NCBI GenBank assembly: GCA_002261195.1
Contig: MVBO01000159.1
Location: 1 to 32,822 of the forward strand
From: Bifiguratus adelaidae
Lineage: Eukaryota; Mucoromycota; Endogonomycetes; Endogonales
Reading direction: 5' to 3'
Length of the DNA: 32,822 bases
Shown: piece after piece, positions 9,947-20,956 of the stretch
Layout of the letters: each line of letters starts with the position of its first letter
Position numbering within the stretch: position 1 is the stretch's first letter
The notes under the pieces: generated by a model
What the model was told of the DNA's origin: nothing
What the model saw: the letters and a program-made list of their open reading frames with translations, nothing else
Databases searched by the model: none
Made by a program: the position numbers and the translations under genes

Positions 9947-12900
9947 TCAACTCTCCTGCGAAAGGACTCCCGATTCGTTTGCCAACTTCTTGAACAAACT
10001 GTCGCGGCCCAACAAATTGGCCGGCGTATCGAATTCTGCGACTCTTCCTTTATCCATGACGAGTATTCTGGAGCAGTGAATGTTAGGCAGATCTTGCTTC
10101 TTCCTCTTAATCACCGCTCACCTGTCGCAGTTTCGAATGGTATTAATACGATGTGCAATGACCAGCACTGTACTCTGTTCAAACGCCTGACTGATGGATT
10201 TTTGTATGATATTGTCTGTTTGAATATCCACCGCTGCGGTTGCTAGTGTCAAAATCAGTTAACTCCATGATTGAAGCACAATGTTCGGTTGTGCTCATAC
10301 CTTCGTCAAGAACCAAAATCTTCTTCTTTTCCAAGATTGCACGCGCCAGTGAGAACAATTGACGTTGCCCAAGGGAAAGGTTTTCGCCATTCGAGGTAAG
10401 CTTGTACTCAAGTCCGCCTTCCAGGCCAGACACAAAGGTTTTCACGCTCGATGCATCAAGTGCTACCCAAATCGCATCATCGGTATATTGACCATACGGA
10501 TCAAGATTCTCTCGGATCGTGCCTTCAAAAAAGAAGGGATCTTGTGGAATGATGCCAACGTTGGACCGTAAATCAACGAGTGAGAGATGGCTAGTGTCGA
10601 TGTGATCAATTACAATACTGCCAGCTGCAGCCTCAATGATACGGAATATCGCTAATGTGATACTCGACTTGCCGGCTCCTGTTCGACCAACTAAGCCGCG
10701 AGCCAGGTCAGCGTCTTTAGTTTGGGGAGGTCCGTTTGCTTTTGTGCATCTACATACCTATGCCAATTTTTTCCTTGGCTTTTATGTCAAGGTTGATATC
10801 CTAAAGGAAGGTCAGCTCTCGAAGTTGCGCAAGGGCTGAAAGGAGAATTAAGATTCACCTTGAGGACAAGATCAAGATTTTCGCGGTATCGTGTAGAGTA
10901 GTACTCAAACTTGACCTTCCCTGCTTGAGGCCAAGCAGGTGGCAAAGCGCAAGCGGTTGCCGCGCTACTCTCCACTGGCATCTCGGTATACTACGAAGTA
11001 GATCAGGTCGAGCGGTTTCCAGTAATGGTTCAGTCGCTGCCTACCCCTTTGATTCGCTCAACACTGATGACATCCGTTTCAAGTCCGCAGACAGCTTGTA
11101 CGGTCAAGCTGATCGTTCTATCAAAATTAAGCATCCTGGTCAATGCCAACCCGATCAATCCCGGATTGAATCTAGGACCCCCAACCATTGCCATCAGTAC
11201 AACGCCCGTCATGAGGATGGTGTTAAGCATTCCAGTGACGAGAGTCAGCCAAGCCGCGGTCGTGTTTGAGGCATACAACAATTTTTGGGTTGTATTCAGC
11301 AGATCCGTGCTCTTTTGAAAGAAGAAAGACTGCAACTTGTAAGCACGAATGGAGGCAACTCCAGCAAGGGTTTCTGACAATGTCGAAATGACAGGGGATT
11401 TGGCAGCGGCTCCTAGTCGCTTAAGTTCGCGAGAGGATGCGAGGTAGAACTTCACCACGTAGCAAAAGCGTATGACGGTCGGTATGATGAGCGAGGCAAA
11501 CCACCAAGTTGCAATAGAGACCAATAGAAGAGCTTGGACGCAATTAAGGACCGTAATAACCGAATTGCCGACATAGATAGGAATGCGGTAATCAACTGCT
11601 TCGATGTCGCTGGAGAACCGGTTGGTGATGACTCCCAACGCTGTGGTGTCAAAGAAAGACATCGGCAGATGTAGCACGTTGCCCAATTGTCGATCATGGA
11701 TCTTTCGCGAAGCACTAAAGGCCATGCATGTTAACATAACCAAGGTGAATTGAGTACACCAATACTTACGTTGGAGCTATCACCAAGATAAGCTAAACTA
11801 TGTAGCCACCACGAATCATCAAGCTCACTATCTCCAGCGCAAACCAAACGCCGAACCAATAGCCTAGCTTCGTCGGACGTCCCAAGCCAAGAGCATTGCC
11901 CCACCTTTCAAGCCAGAGATAAGGTACCAGTCCAATTGCCTGACTGGAGAAGATCAATAGAATGTAAACCAAAACAGCTGTGATACCCGCCGCTCGGAAG
12001 TAGAACATGTACGCTCCGGTTATTATTGACGACTTGTCTTTCTTTTTGTCTTGTTTGATTAACAGTGCTTCTTGGTCCGAGGCATCTTCCTGTGCAAAGA
12101 TCTCCGCTTCCCCCGGTTCTGATGGCTCGGAATCTTTGCTTTGTGCGATTTCGCCTTCCGTTTTTTCCTTGGTGTCGCTCGATTTATCTTCTGTTCTCGC
12201 GATTTCGGCCATCAATGCCCCAAAAGCCTTCGTGTTCATGAGCTCATCGTAGGAGCCGCTTGCCTCAATGCATCCGTCCTGAATCATCAAAATTCTGTCC
12301 ACCTGAGATAAATGCTGTAGCGCGTGCGTCACCAAGACTCTGGTTTTGCCTTCTAGCACTCCCTGGTGGCTTAACACTTGTTCGAACAGAGCTTTGTTGA
12401 CATGCGCATCCACTTGGCAATAGTTACTAAGAATCTCAGGAACATAATCCTGACTAGTAACCTGCAGAAAGTGGGTCATCAAACAGATAGATGTCGGCAT
12501 CGGCGTAGACGGCTCTTGCAATCGAAAGTCGTTGTTTTTGTCCTCCTGACAGGCTGACTCCTCGATCGCCGATGGGTGTCGCATCTCCTTTGGGCATGAT
12601 TTTCAGATCCGCCTCAAGACAACATGCCTTCACGACCGCTACGATATCGATAACGGTAAGCACTTTACCTCGTATTCTTAACAAAACACACATACCATAG
12701 AACTTTTGCTCGTCAAAAACCTCTCCTAAGAGGATGTTTTCACGGACTGTGCCGTTCAAGATCCACGCTTGTTGAGGTACGTATGCAATTCGACCACGCG
12801 TCACCACCTGCCCGCTCTGTTTTTCCATCTCTCCAAGGATTGCCTGCACCGTAGCGGACTTACCCGCTCCAACCTTTCCTATAATGGCCGTTAGGGAGCC

Positions 12901-15166
12901 TTGGCGGATATCGAGATTGATATCATTGAGTTCAAAGGTAATGATTGGGGTCGTTTCTCCACTTGTTCCTTCCGTCGTTGACTCCGGCTCCTTGTCTTCG
13001 TTCGGTTCCTTTGCAAAACGGAATTGGCCCTGACGCACCGAAATCGCTGGCTTGTCTGCCTCTGGCGTCGCGTAGCGCGCCACGTTGGCTCCATTGTAGG
13101 ATGGCGACACAAGGTATTTTGTGATTCTCTTGAAGCTATTGATGCCTGCAATCAATGGCACTGTGCGGCAGGGATTAGTTTGCACATTTGCTTTTGGTCA
13201 GGGCAGGATGGAATGAAGATACTCACATGTAGACCAGCCAAGGTCGGTAATGGGGCGGACAAGCATAGTAACCAAGGCAATAACAGCAGCAATCATACCG
13301 ATAGTCAAGGGATTATCCTTCGGTTGCGTGTTCGCGTAGACAGCCACAGTGGTCAAGATGACAAGGTTAGTCGATGAAAGATTAATCACGTTAAGCGAGG
13401 TGAAGAGTTGGAAAGTCCGCCTTAACTGGTGCACCTCATTGTTTCGTAAATCTTGAATTTTCTTATGGAAGTATGGTTCCCAAGCAAACAGTTTAACGGC
13501 TTTGATGTTGGAGATTGTTTCTTGCTATTTCATATAAATCCATATCAGATGATTTGTGCAGGCGAGGAAGATGGCGTGAGGCTTACCAAAGCTTTTAGTC
13601 TCTTGTCGGACCATTCTAGCATAGCGACTTGATATTTGTTAATGAACGGGCTGTGAGCCACCACAAGGAGCAAGAAGAGCACCACGCAACCAGTCGAGAC
13701 AAATGCTACCCAACCAATGAGGATATGCAACATCCAGATGGCGATTGTCACCTCAAAGATACAGATCCACAGGGTATGAAATACATCGAGGCTCGCTATG
13801 AGGTTATCGATGTCCGTGGTGAGATGATCTAAAGACGTTCAGCAAGTATCGCGCTTCATCAATTCCCTCATTTATGGCTCAACTTACTGACGGTTTTGCC
13901 ATCGTCACTAGAATTGCTTCTACCTCGAAGTGCCTTGTCAAAAATCAGCAACGATAAGCCGCCGCGAATCCGAGTGGACAAGTAGCCAATCTGATACTGA
14001 AATTGTGCTTGCGCGACTGTTGCGACCATGGTGGACACGGCGAACCCCATCACAAGAAGCCATCCTTCTTCTGCAGGAGCCGGCGTTTGTGTTTCAAAGG
14101 ATTGCAGAAACTCGACAAAAGACTTGATCATCACCGGACGCACAAATGTGCCTACCATGGCCGCAATGCGAGGAACGGCAGCGAAGACAAATAATCCGCC
14201 GTATACTTTGATGAGCGCGAAAACGAGTTTTCGCTGTGGTCCGGCTTTGGGCTTTTCCTGATCTGTCAGGGCTTGCTTGAGACGAAGATAGAGAGTATGA
14301 GATTCCGATTCGGGAGGGATCTCATGAACATCTTCAACCTTGAGGTTGCGCGTGCTCCCGAGTCATAACAATGGTGTGAGCCAGCCGAAAAACAGCCGCG
14401 AAACCACCGAACTTCTTGGTTGAGGAGATGGAATTCCATGTTTGTCCAGGGTTGGTGTGTATTTCTTGGGGATCATATCAACCAAAAGGGCCACGATGCT
14501 AATGACAATAAGGATGAGTCGCAAAAGATTGGCGGAGTCTTCTACGCCGCGAGAATGGACGCCCATGTACGTTCGAAGAGCAATCCCATAGGTGATAGCC
14601 GATCCTAGGTAATAATAGAGCATGATGGTTGACGGACGAAGCGACTTTTTGAACTGTGCCGTTTGAAAATCTGCGATGCCAAGCTATCTTGTATGAGCGT
14701 CAATCGCCTCATCTTCGTCTGATCGCTTACCGTTGCGCAGAAGCCCAGCAGATCGCTCTGAAAGAGACTTTCCGCTTCATGCCATGAGAGCTGAACAAGT
14801 CTGAAATGAATTGAGAATATGATTAGGCCGAGCGTCATTCTTGTCAACCAGAGCGATGTGTTCCATGTTCCGGACCGATCCTCTTTGGCTACCAGTGCAC
14901 GTCGGTACAATACCGGTCGTTGATAGAGGATGGCGACAAGCAACAGGGCATTCGGTAAGGCTGTCACGACTCTGAAAGCCACGAAGGTGTTGTTAGCTCA
15001 AACCGATAATCACAGTGAGCCACTTACGTATCGACAAAGCATGGTGTGAAGTCAAACGGTCGCGACGGACTCAGGGGGCCCTAGGACACAATCTCAGACA
15101 TCAAGACATTTCTCTCACATGCTGACCGCTTACCCAGCCCTCCTCGGGCTCACTGCAGTAGGCCAT
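9947..15166 (-). pseudogene. ABCC (MRP/YCF1-type) transporter with two in-frame stops
   Basis: This is a complete ABCC multidrug or glutathione-conjugate transporter locus: 15 exons, 14 introns of 47-67 nt, all with GT-AG ends and consistent phase, about 1474 codons. The order is TMD0, TMD1, NBD1 (Walker A GKVGAGKSA, Q-loop YVPQQAW, signature LSGGQKQR, Walker B LFDDPLSAVD), an acidic linker, TMD2, and NBD2 (GRTGAGKSS, LSLGQRQ, LVLDEATAAVD, H-loop IAHR). The start ATG at 15166 begins MAYCSEPEEGWGPLSPSRPF. Two in-frame stops interrupt otherwise collinear protein. TGA at 14365-14363 (codon 216) follows FFGWLTPLL where the family usually has Arg, consistent with CGA to TGA. TAG at 11795-11793 (about codon 975) lies in the first helix of TMD2. 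Neither can be removed with a standard intron. It is probably a young pseudogene. If the stops are sequence errors, it would be a vacuolar or plasma-membrane exporter. Confidence 0.85.
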
Positions 15167-15872
15167 AGAGACATTGAATAAGCGAGGACGCGCGTCCTGA
15201 AGTAGTCGTCAGCAAGGCCGAATAAACGACGCAGCAGCGCCCCGAATTGGGTTCGGATGTCACACAAGTGATAAGCCGGGACCATCTTGGAAACTGGCAA
15301 TTCGGGCCGCTTTAGGTAACAAAGTGTCCAGTACTCGTGAGACAATGGACAGCCTTTTTGTCCATTCATCGCGATCGGAGATATGGCCAAGACAAGGAGC
15401 CTACCTCTTGGTGGTTTTAGCAAATGGAACGAATGTTAGCTGCCAACAATGGCTTACGCGTGCGTCTGATGTCCATTACATCCACGCAGATCCATACTGT
15501 CATAGGCAACTCTGGGACTATGACAGTGTGATACTGGACAAAGCGATCTTTATCCCCGCCTCACGCACAGGTGTCTTGATGTGTTCCGTGACCCGATCAT
15601 ATCGAGGTAATCTATCTGCGGAATACATTGGGGTATGAAACAGTACAACTTGCTTGGTAATGCACCTTACAACCAGATAGAAAGCCCTCCATAGAACACG
15701 GAGCCATCTCGCTCCGATCCAGTGGAAAGAACAGCATAGGTTGGCAAAGATCGCGACGTGCCTATCACCCCTCGAACCAGTCCATCCTCCATGCACAGCC
15801 ACTCCTTCCTCTCTATTCCCACCATCCCCCTTTACCCCACATTCTTTCTTTACCCCACATTGTGTGTGATCC
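15167..15872. promoter_or_regulatory. divergent promoter of ABCC locus and aldo/keto reductase
   Basis: This is about 700 bp between the start codons of the leftward ABCC locus and the rightward aldo/keto reductase. I found no supported coding sequence in it; the open frames lack known motifs. The right end is pyrimidine-rich and holds the tandem repeat listed next. Confidence 0.45.
15830..15861 (+). repeat. two copies of CTTTACCCCACATT, 18-bp period
   Basis: Identical 14-mers lie at 15830-15843 and 15848-15861, ending 11 bp before the aldo/keto reductase ATG. Each contains CCCCAC, the reverse complement of GTGGGG, which fits the CreA/Mig1-type SYGGRG consensus. They may be a carbon-responsive element or simply a pyrimidine-rich leader repeat. 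Confidence 0.45.
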
Positions 15873-17006
15873 ATGCAAGCACTTGGGATACAGACGAGAA
15901 CGACCATGAACAATGGACGACAGATACCCAACCTTGGACTGGGTGTCTTTCGATCCTCGCAAACCTATGAGGCTGTGAAATGGGCACTGCAGGTGAGGTG
16001 GTGTGAGTGCGTGAGAGGCATGGACTGATGGGTTCAGGCGGGCTACCGACATGTGGACACAGCGCAAAGCTATGACAATGAAGACGAGGTTGGACGTGCT
16101 ATAAGGGACAGGTAGGCTATTCAACCTACATGATCTCCTCTGGCGCTTACTCCATGACCAGCAAGATTCCGCGTAACCAAGTGTTTGTCACGACCAAGTT
16201 ATGGGTAGGTGTGAGGAATTCTGTAGGCCAGACATGGCATTGAGACATCGTTCTAGGATACCGGCAAGTGATTGAGATGGCCTTGAGGACAGCGTAATGA
16301 TGGTATGATTAGACCAAGGGTACGAATCTACATTGAAAGCCTGCGAAAAGTCGCTCAGTCGTCTCGACATCGAGTACATTGACCTTTACTTGATTCACTC
16401 GCCCAATCCAGGTCGCGAGAAGCGATTGGCGAGCTGGAAAGCCATGGAAGAATTGGTGGCCAAAGGCAAGGTCAAGAGTATTGGCGTCTCCAATTATGGT
16501 GTGCATCATCTCAAGGAGCTCTTGGGGTCCAATCCCAACATTCGGCCCGTCGTCAATCAGGTGGAGGTAAGGTGATTTCTCGATGGTGTTGTCACCAAGC
16601 TCACATTGTTTGCCCAGCTACATCCCTGGCTCACGCGAGACGACATTGTGAGCTTTTGCGAGGAAAACAGTATTCTGTTGGAAGCCTACTGCCCTCTCAC
16701 CCGAGGTCAAAAGCTTCGAGATCCTGTGCTACTCAAGCTAGCCGAGAAGTATGGCAAAGAGGCTGCCCAAATTCTCATCCGATGGAGTTTGCAACGGGGG
16801 TTCATCGTGATACCCAAAAGTGAACGCAAGGACCGGATTGGAAGTAATGGCGATGTGTATGATTTCGATATCTCGGACGGTGATATGGCGGCGCTCGACA
16901 AGTGCAATGAGAATCTCTGTGTTTGTAAGTGGATGGTTAGGAACGAGCTGAATCTCCATTCATCATCAATATCCTCGTAGCCTGGGATCCCACCACAAGG
17001 CCCTAA
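15873..17006 (+). CDS. aldo/keto reductase, intact
   Basis: This is an NADPH-dependent carbonyl reductase of the aldo/keto reductase fold, about 275 residues. My exons are 15873-15992, 16038-16111, 16162-16208, 16313-16566, 16618-16924 and 16981-17006, with all phases consistent. The catalytic tetrad is complete: Asp47 and Tyr52 in HVDTAQSYDNE, Lys77 in VTTKLW and His109 in LYLIHSP. Later blocks ASWKAMEELVAKGKVKSIGVSN, NQVELHPW and the C-terminal WDPTTRP are typical. A second ATG at 15906 has a better context (A at -3) and may be the true start. Intron 3 (104 nt, donor GTGTGA) is the least certain. Two small canonical-looking introns could be placed there, but they break the frame. The gene is convergent with AFG1, 83 bp away. 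Confidence 0.9.
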
Positions 17007-17089
17007 GTGCGTCTATCATTTTCTTTGAATCAATCGAATCATGTAAAGTACAAGTGTAGAGGCATAGGTGCCTAAATGTTGCACAAAGT

Positions 17090-18638
17090 CTATTTCTTTA
17101 GATGGGATTCTATCCACTCTTTACTCTGCATCTGCACTAGTCTAGATATGGCGCGCTGAAAGGCGAACACTTCCTCATCACCCGAAAAGAGAGGACTGGT
17201 AATGGAGTCACTATTGAGACGCAGGTCATCCATCATCATGCGATGATGATCTGGTGTTTGTTCGTCCGCCATCTTCTCGGTCGAGAAAATGTCGGCTAAT
17301 GGGGCTTCCGCCGAGCATACGAGCACCGTATGCGTTTCGTATAGGGCGTCGATCAAGGTGATGAAGCGACGCGCCTTTTCACGATGAGCCAACGTCATTT
17401 TTGGTATATTGGTGAGGATGAGAATGTTGAATCGTTGCGTCAATTCGAGATAGTCCTTGGCACTGAGCGGTTTGCCGCACAAATCATCAAACGTGCATCG
17501 CGCGACATTGCCGGCCGTTTCAGGCAAGACGAGACTGCGACCGAGAAAATCAATGTGCGTCGGCACCAACTTGGCATCATGCGTGAGCGCCTTGGTCAGA
17601 TGCTCAATCGATCCTTCCGTATTCTTATTCAAGGGCGTAAAGTAAACTTTTTCCATCTCGCGAGCCATTTGACGATAGTCAGTGCCTCCATCCAGAGACA
17701 AGACGTGACATTGCTGTTTGATCAGCTCGATACAGGGAATAAAACTCTTTCGCTGGATGCCGTTCTTGTACAGATGATCCGGATGGCGATTCGACGTCGT
17801 GACAATCACCACACCACGTCGGAAGAGCTCTTCCATCAAGCGCCGTAAAATCATTGCATCTGCAATGTCGGTGACTTGGAACTCGTCCAAACAAAGCACA
17901 TAGGCCTCTCTGGCCAAGTCGTCAGCGATCTGAGGTATCGGATCGTAGGTGGATTTGTGGCCTTCTCGAATACGATGAATACGAGCGTGGATATCAATCA
18001 TGAAGCCATGGAAATGCACGCGTCGACGTTCCTTGATGGCCAAGGAATGATAAAAAAGGTCCATGACCATGGTCTTTCCCGTACCAACGTCGCCATATAT
18101 GTAGATGGATCTGGGAACACCCGGGATTGGAGATGCTACGGGTGATTGCGGGGAAGAGCCAAACAAGCTGGCAAACTAAGGGATGGCTGGTTAACGCGGA
18201 TGCGCTGGCTAAGCGCAACGATTACTTGCCGAATTGAAAATGCCTTTGGACGGCGCTATTGGTTGAGGCGTGTAGTCTTCAAGCTCTCTGTAGAGACGAT
18301 CCAACGCCTCGACGACCTCTCTCTGATTCTGATCATCGTCGACTCGTTTGGACGTGACCAGCTGACGATAGCGTTCGTTTGGCCCTGCAAGATACGTTCA
18401 GTTGTCGGATGTTTGAGGGGTTCTACAGCCCCCGAAGTTACTTGCCTGTCGTCTCATCGTGTCTTGTTGCATATAGTCTCTTGTCTGTCCATGCTGTCGA
18501 TGCAAAGCGCAGCGGGACACAAGCTCTTGCCTGCATCACAGGCCAGTGAGCGTGCTGTAGCACACCATGAGCGCTAGGGGTGCGCACTATGCGCAGCATG
18601 CTCACAGCCTTCAACACCGCCCTCCGATGCAAAAGCAT
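17090..18638 (-). CDS. AFG1: AFG1/LACE1-type mitochondrial AAA+ ATPase
   Basis: This is an AAA+ ATPase of the AFG1 (human AFG1L/LACE1) family, which acts in mitochondrial protein quality control. Exons are 18638-18446, 18384-18230 and 18175-17090. The N-terminus is basic and lacks acids (MLLHRRAVLKAVSMLRIVR), as in a matrix-targeting peptide. A second in-frame ATG at 18599 would give 464 instead of 477 residues. The core shows the family opening GPNERYRQLV, Walker A GDVGTGKT, Walker B LCLDEFQVTD, and sensor-type TTSNRHPDHLYKNG. Both introns begin with GCAAGT instead of GT, and both are needed to keep the frame. The gene is head to head with TFB1, the start codons being about 12-50 bp apart. 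Confidence 0.94.
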
Positions 18639-18650
18639 GATATCTCTGTA

Positions 18651-20878
18651 ATGGACACCGAGTTGCGCTCTTGGTTCAAGAAGAGAGAAGGATGGCTTCG
18701 ATTGACCGCCACGACGCTCACTTGGACCAAGGACGGCAGCAAAGACCCTGCGGTGTCCTTTGAGATTGCCAAGGTGACAGGTGAGTGGCACTTGGGTCAT
18801 CTTTGCGCCCGATCTTATACCTTTGTCACGTCGGTTAGGTCAACAGCAAACGCCGCCAACGGCAGAGAAGGTGATTCTCCGAATCACCGTATCTACAGGT
18901 GGCGACGCTACAGAAGACTATTCCTTCCTCTTCAAAGGCGGGGACGCCTTGCCGAATCGCGAGAAAGCGAAAGCTCATATCCATCGTGTTCTCGAGAAGG
19001 CGAACGGACAGAAACGCTCTGCGGCCACGCCTGCACCTTCAACGCCGGCCTCCACGCCAGGGACACCGCGATCGCCGGCTGGTGCTGGCGTGCAGCCGAG
19101 CGGATCCATGACAAAGCAAGAAGCAGCGCTTCGAGCGCAATTGTTTCGAAACAGCCCGGAGCTCGCGCGATTGCATCGTGAGTTGGTCGTGGAAGGACGC
19201 TTGGTGACTGAGGCAGAGTTCTGGGAAAGTTCTTATATCAAAAAGATTCGCCAAGTAAGTTTTAGGCATCCTCGTCTTCCATGAGAGAGTAGGATGCTCA
19301 CCTATGTTGACTTTTAGTTGGCCAAGGTGAACACAGAGCAAGGTCAGCAAAAGGGGCGAACGGGGCAGATATCTGAGATACGGCCAGGGCGTCAGGAAGG
19401 AAGTGACATGGTCATTACGCTGACGAGCGAAAACATTCACAACATCTTTTCACAATTCCCGTCAGGTACCTATCAATGGAATCACAAGCGATAGTTTATC
19501 TCATTCGTGCCTCTTTCTAGTGAAAACGGCCTATGATGAAAATGTACCAGACAAGGTATGTGATTATTCCACCTTAGTTTCCTCACTGTGCTCATCGATA
19601 TCTAGATGACGGAAGAGACGTTTTGGACCAAGTTCCTTCAATCAGAGCTCTTTCATTTCTCAAGAACGGGCGAACGATCGGCCAAAGGTGCATCAGACCC
19701 GATATTCGGTAAATGTTTGGAAGAAGAAACCAAAGGTAAATTAACCACTCGTTCACTGCTGTGAGCACATGGCTGAGATCATGATTTGCAGCGATCGAGA
19801 ACGCGCCAGAGTATGCTAGATTTGAGAATTTGAGTAGAATGATTGATTTAAGCTCCACTATGGAGGATCATATGCCGGTAAGTTTCGCAGAGTCCAAGAG
19901 AGCGACACTGATATTGTCAACGCCTAGTCCGAATTGATGCCAGATGTTACCATGCGTCCTGGTAAAGGCGATGCTCACTCGCTTCCGCTCATTCGACGGG
20001 TCAATAGACACGCACAGCTGTTGTTGGATAGCATCACCACACCTGAAAACGTCAATATGGACAAGGTAAGCCTTCGGTGGTCGGGATGGATGGAGACCCT
20101 CACCCATATGTCAAGTACAAGACCAAGCAAGATAACGAAAAGGAAATTGTGATTGAAGATCTTGCCGACGAAGCAGAACCTGCAAGGATACCCCTCGATA
20201 TCAAGGACACGACTCGATACTTTGAGAGTCAGACGGCTGGACCGGATGTTGCCGAATCCAGTATCGAGGTAAGACTTAACCTGTGCCTCTGATTGCATTG
20301 ACTGACCGATATGCTTAGGAGTCTCGAGATATGCTCAACGAGTTTTCGACCAGATTTCACGATTGGCAAGCCCATCTGAATATCATCGAGGTGGATTCGC
20401 GGGCAGCCGATCGGGTGCGTGACAAGATGTCAGCTGCCCTGTCCAAATCGTCAGATGCTTCAAAGCGGGCCAAAGGTGAGGGTGAGTGTGGGTCTTTTGC
20501 GCCCGCAGATCGCTTATTGTCGTCGTTCTTTATCAGAAACGGCCATTCCGCCGAGTTTGCAAAAGCAGATTGTCGATTATCATTCCGCTTCCAATGAGCT
20601 CTTACGTCATTTCTGGTCTTCCAATGAGCCCTATCGAGCAGAAAAGAATCGACGCATCGTGGAGGCTATTCGAAAGCACAATGATAAGTTGCATCAGATT
20701 CTCATTGTGGCTACCCGCGAACAAATCGCCGTTGAACGTGTACAGCAGGTAAGTTGCGATTTGTCATGTATACACCCAATCTCATGTCTTGTAGATGTTG
20801 TCGCCAATGACGAAGGCGGTGGATAAGGCTTTGGGTATAGCTAACGCTCGAAACCAGAAAACTGCACCTGTAAAATAG
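18651..20878 (+). CDS. TFB1: TFIIH core subunit TFB1/p62
   Basis: This is a subunit of general transcription and repair factor TFIIH, acting in RNA polymerase II initiation and nucleotide excision repair. I place eleven exons (18651-18780, 18839-19254, 19318-19465, 19521-19555, 19606-19735, 19792-19877, 19928-20065, 20116-20268, 20319-20481, 20537-20748, 20795-20878), giving 564 residues, close to human p62 (548). The N-terminal PH/TFIIH domain reads KKREGWLRLTATTLTWTKDG with FLFKGGD and ends near residue 100. BSD domains follow; the second contains MTEETFWTKFLQSELFH. The C-terminal part includes RIPLDIKDTTRYFES. I chose ATG 18651 because it has G at -3 and +4; ATG 18627 is in frame and would overlap the AFG1 start. 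The exon 7/8 junction (50-nt intron ending AAG) is the least certain. Confidence 0.93.
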
Positions 20879-20956
20879 ATCTAGAATGGTGTCGTCAATG
20901 ACATGTGTATATACATCTCAGCATGCATAAAGTAGTGTACTCGCTAATATGCTATG

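Noticed and set aside
11741-11798. A non-AG intron (ending TTG) joining ABCC exons at GGYI and VMLTCMAFS
   Set aside because: A canonical GTAAGT to TTTAG intron (11715-11769) fits the frame and the family better. The cost is an in-frame TAG, which I accept as a real lesion.
14363-14365. The TGA in the ABCC gene lying inside a small intron
   Set aside because: The protein is collinear with the family on both sides, and the only small GT-AG option is about 31 nt and breaks the frame.
17384-17848. A 154-codon open frame antisense to AFG1
   Set aside because: It mirrors a strongly conserved AAA ATPase exon and has no domain of its own.
18567-18650. TFB1 starting at 18567 from the longest open frame
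   Set aside because: That start would overlap AFG1 coding sequence and adds residues not seen in TFB1 N-termini. ATG 18651 has a better context.
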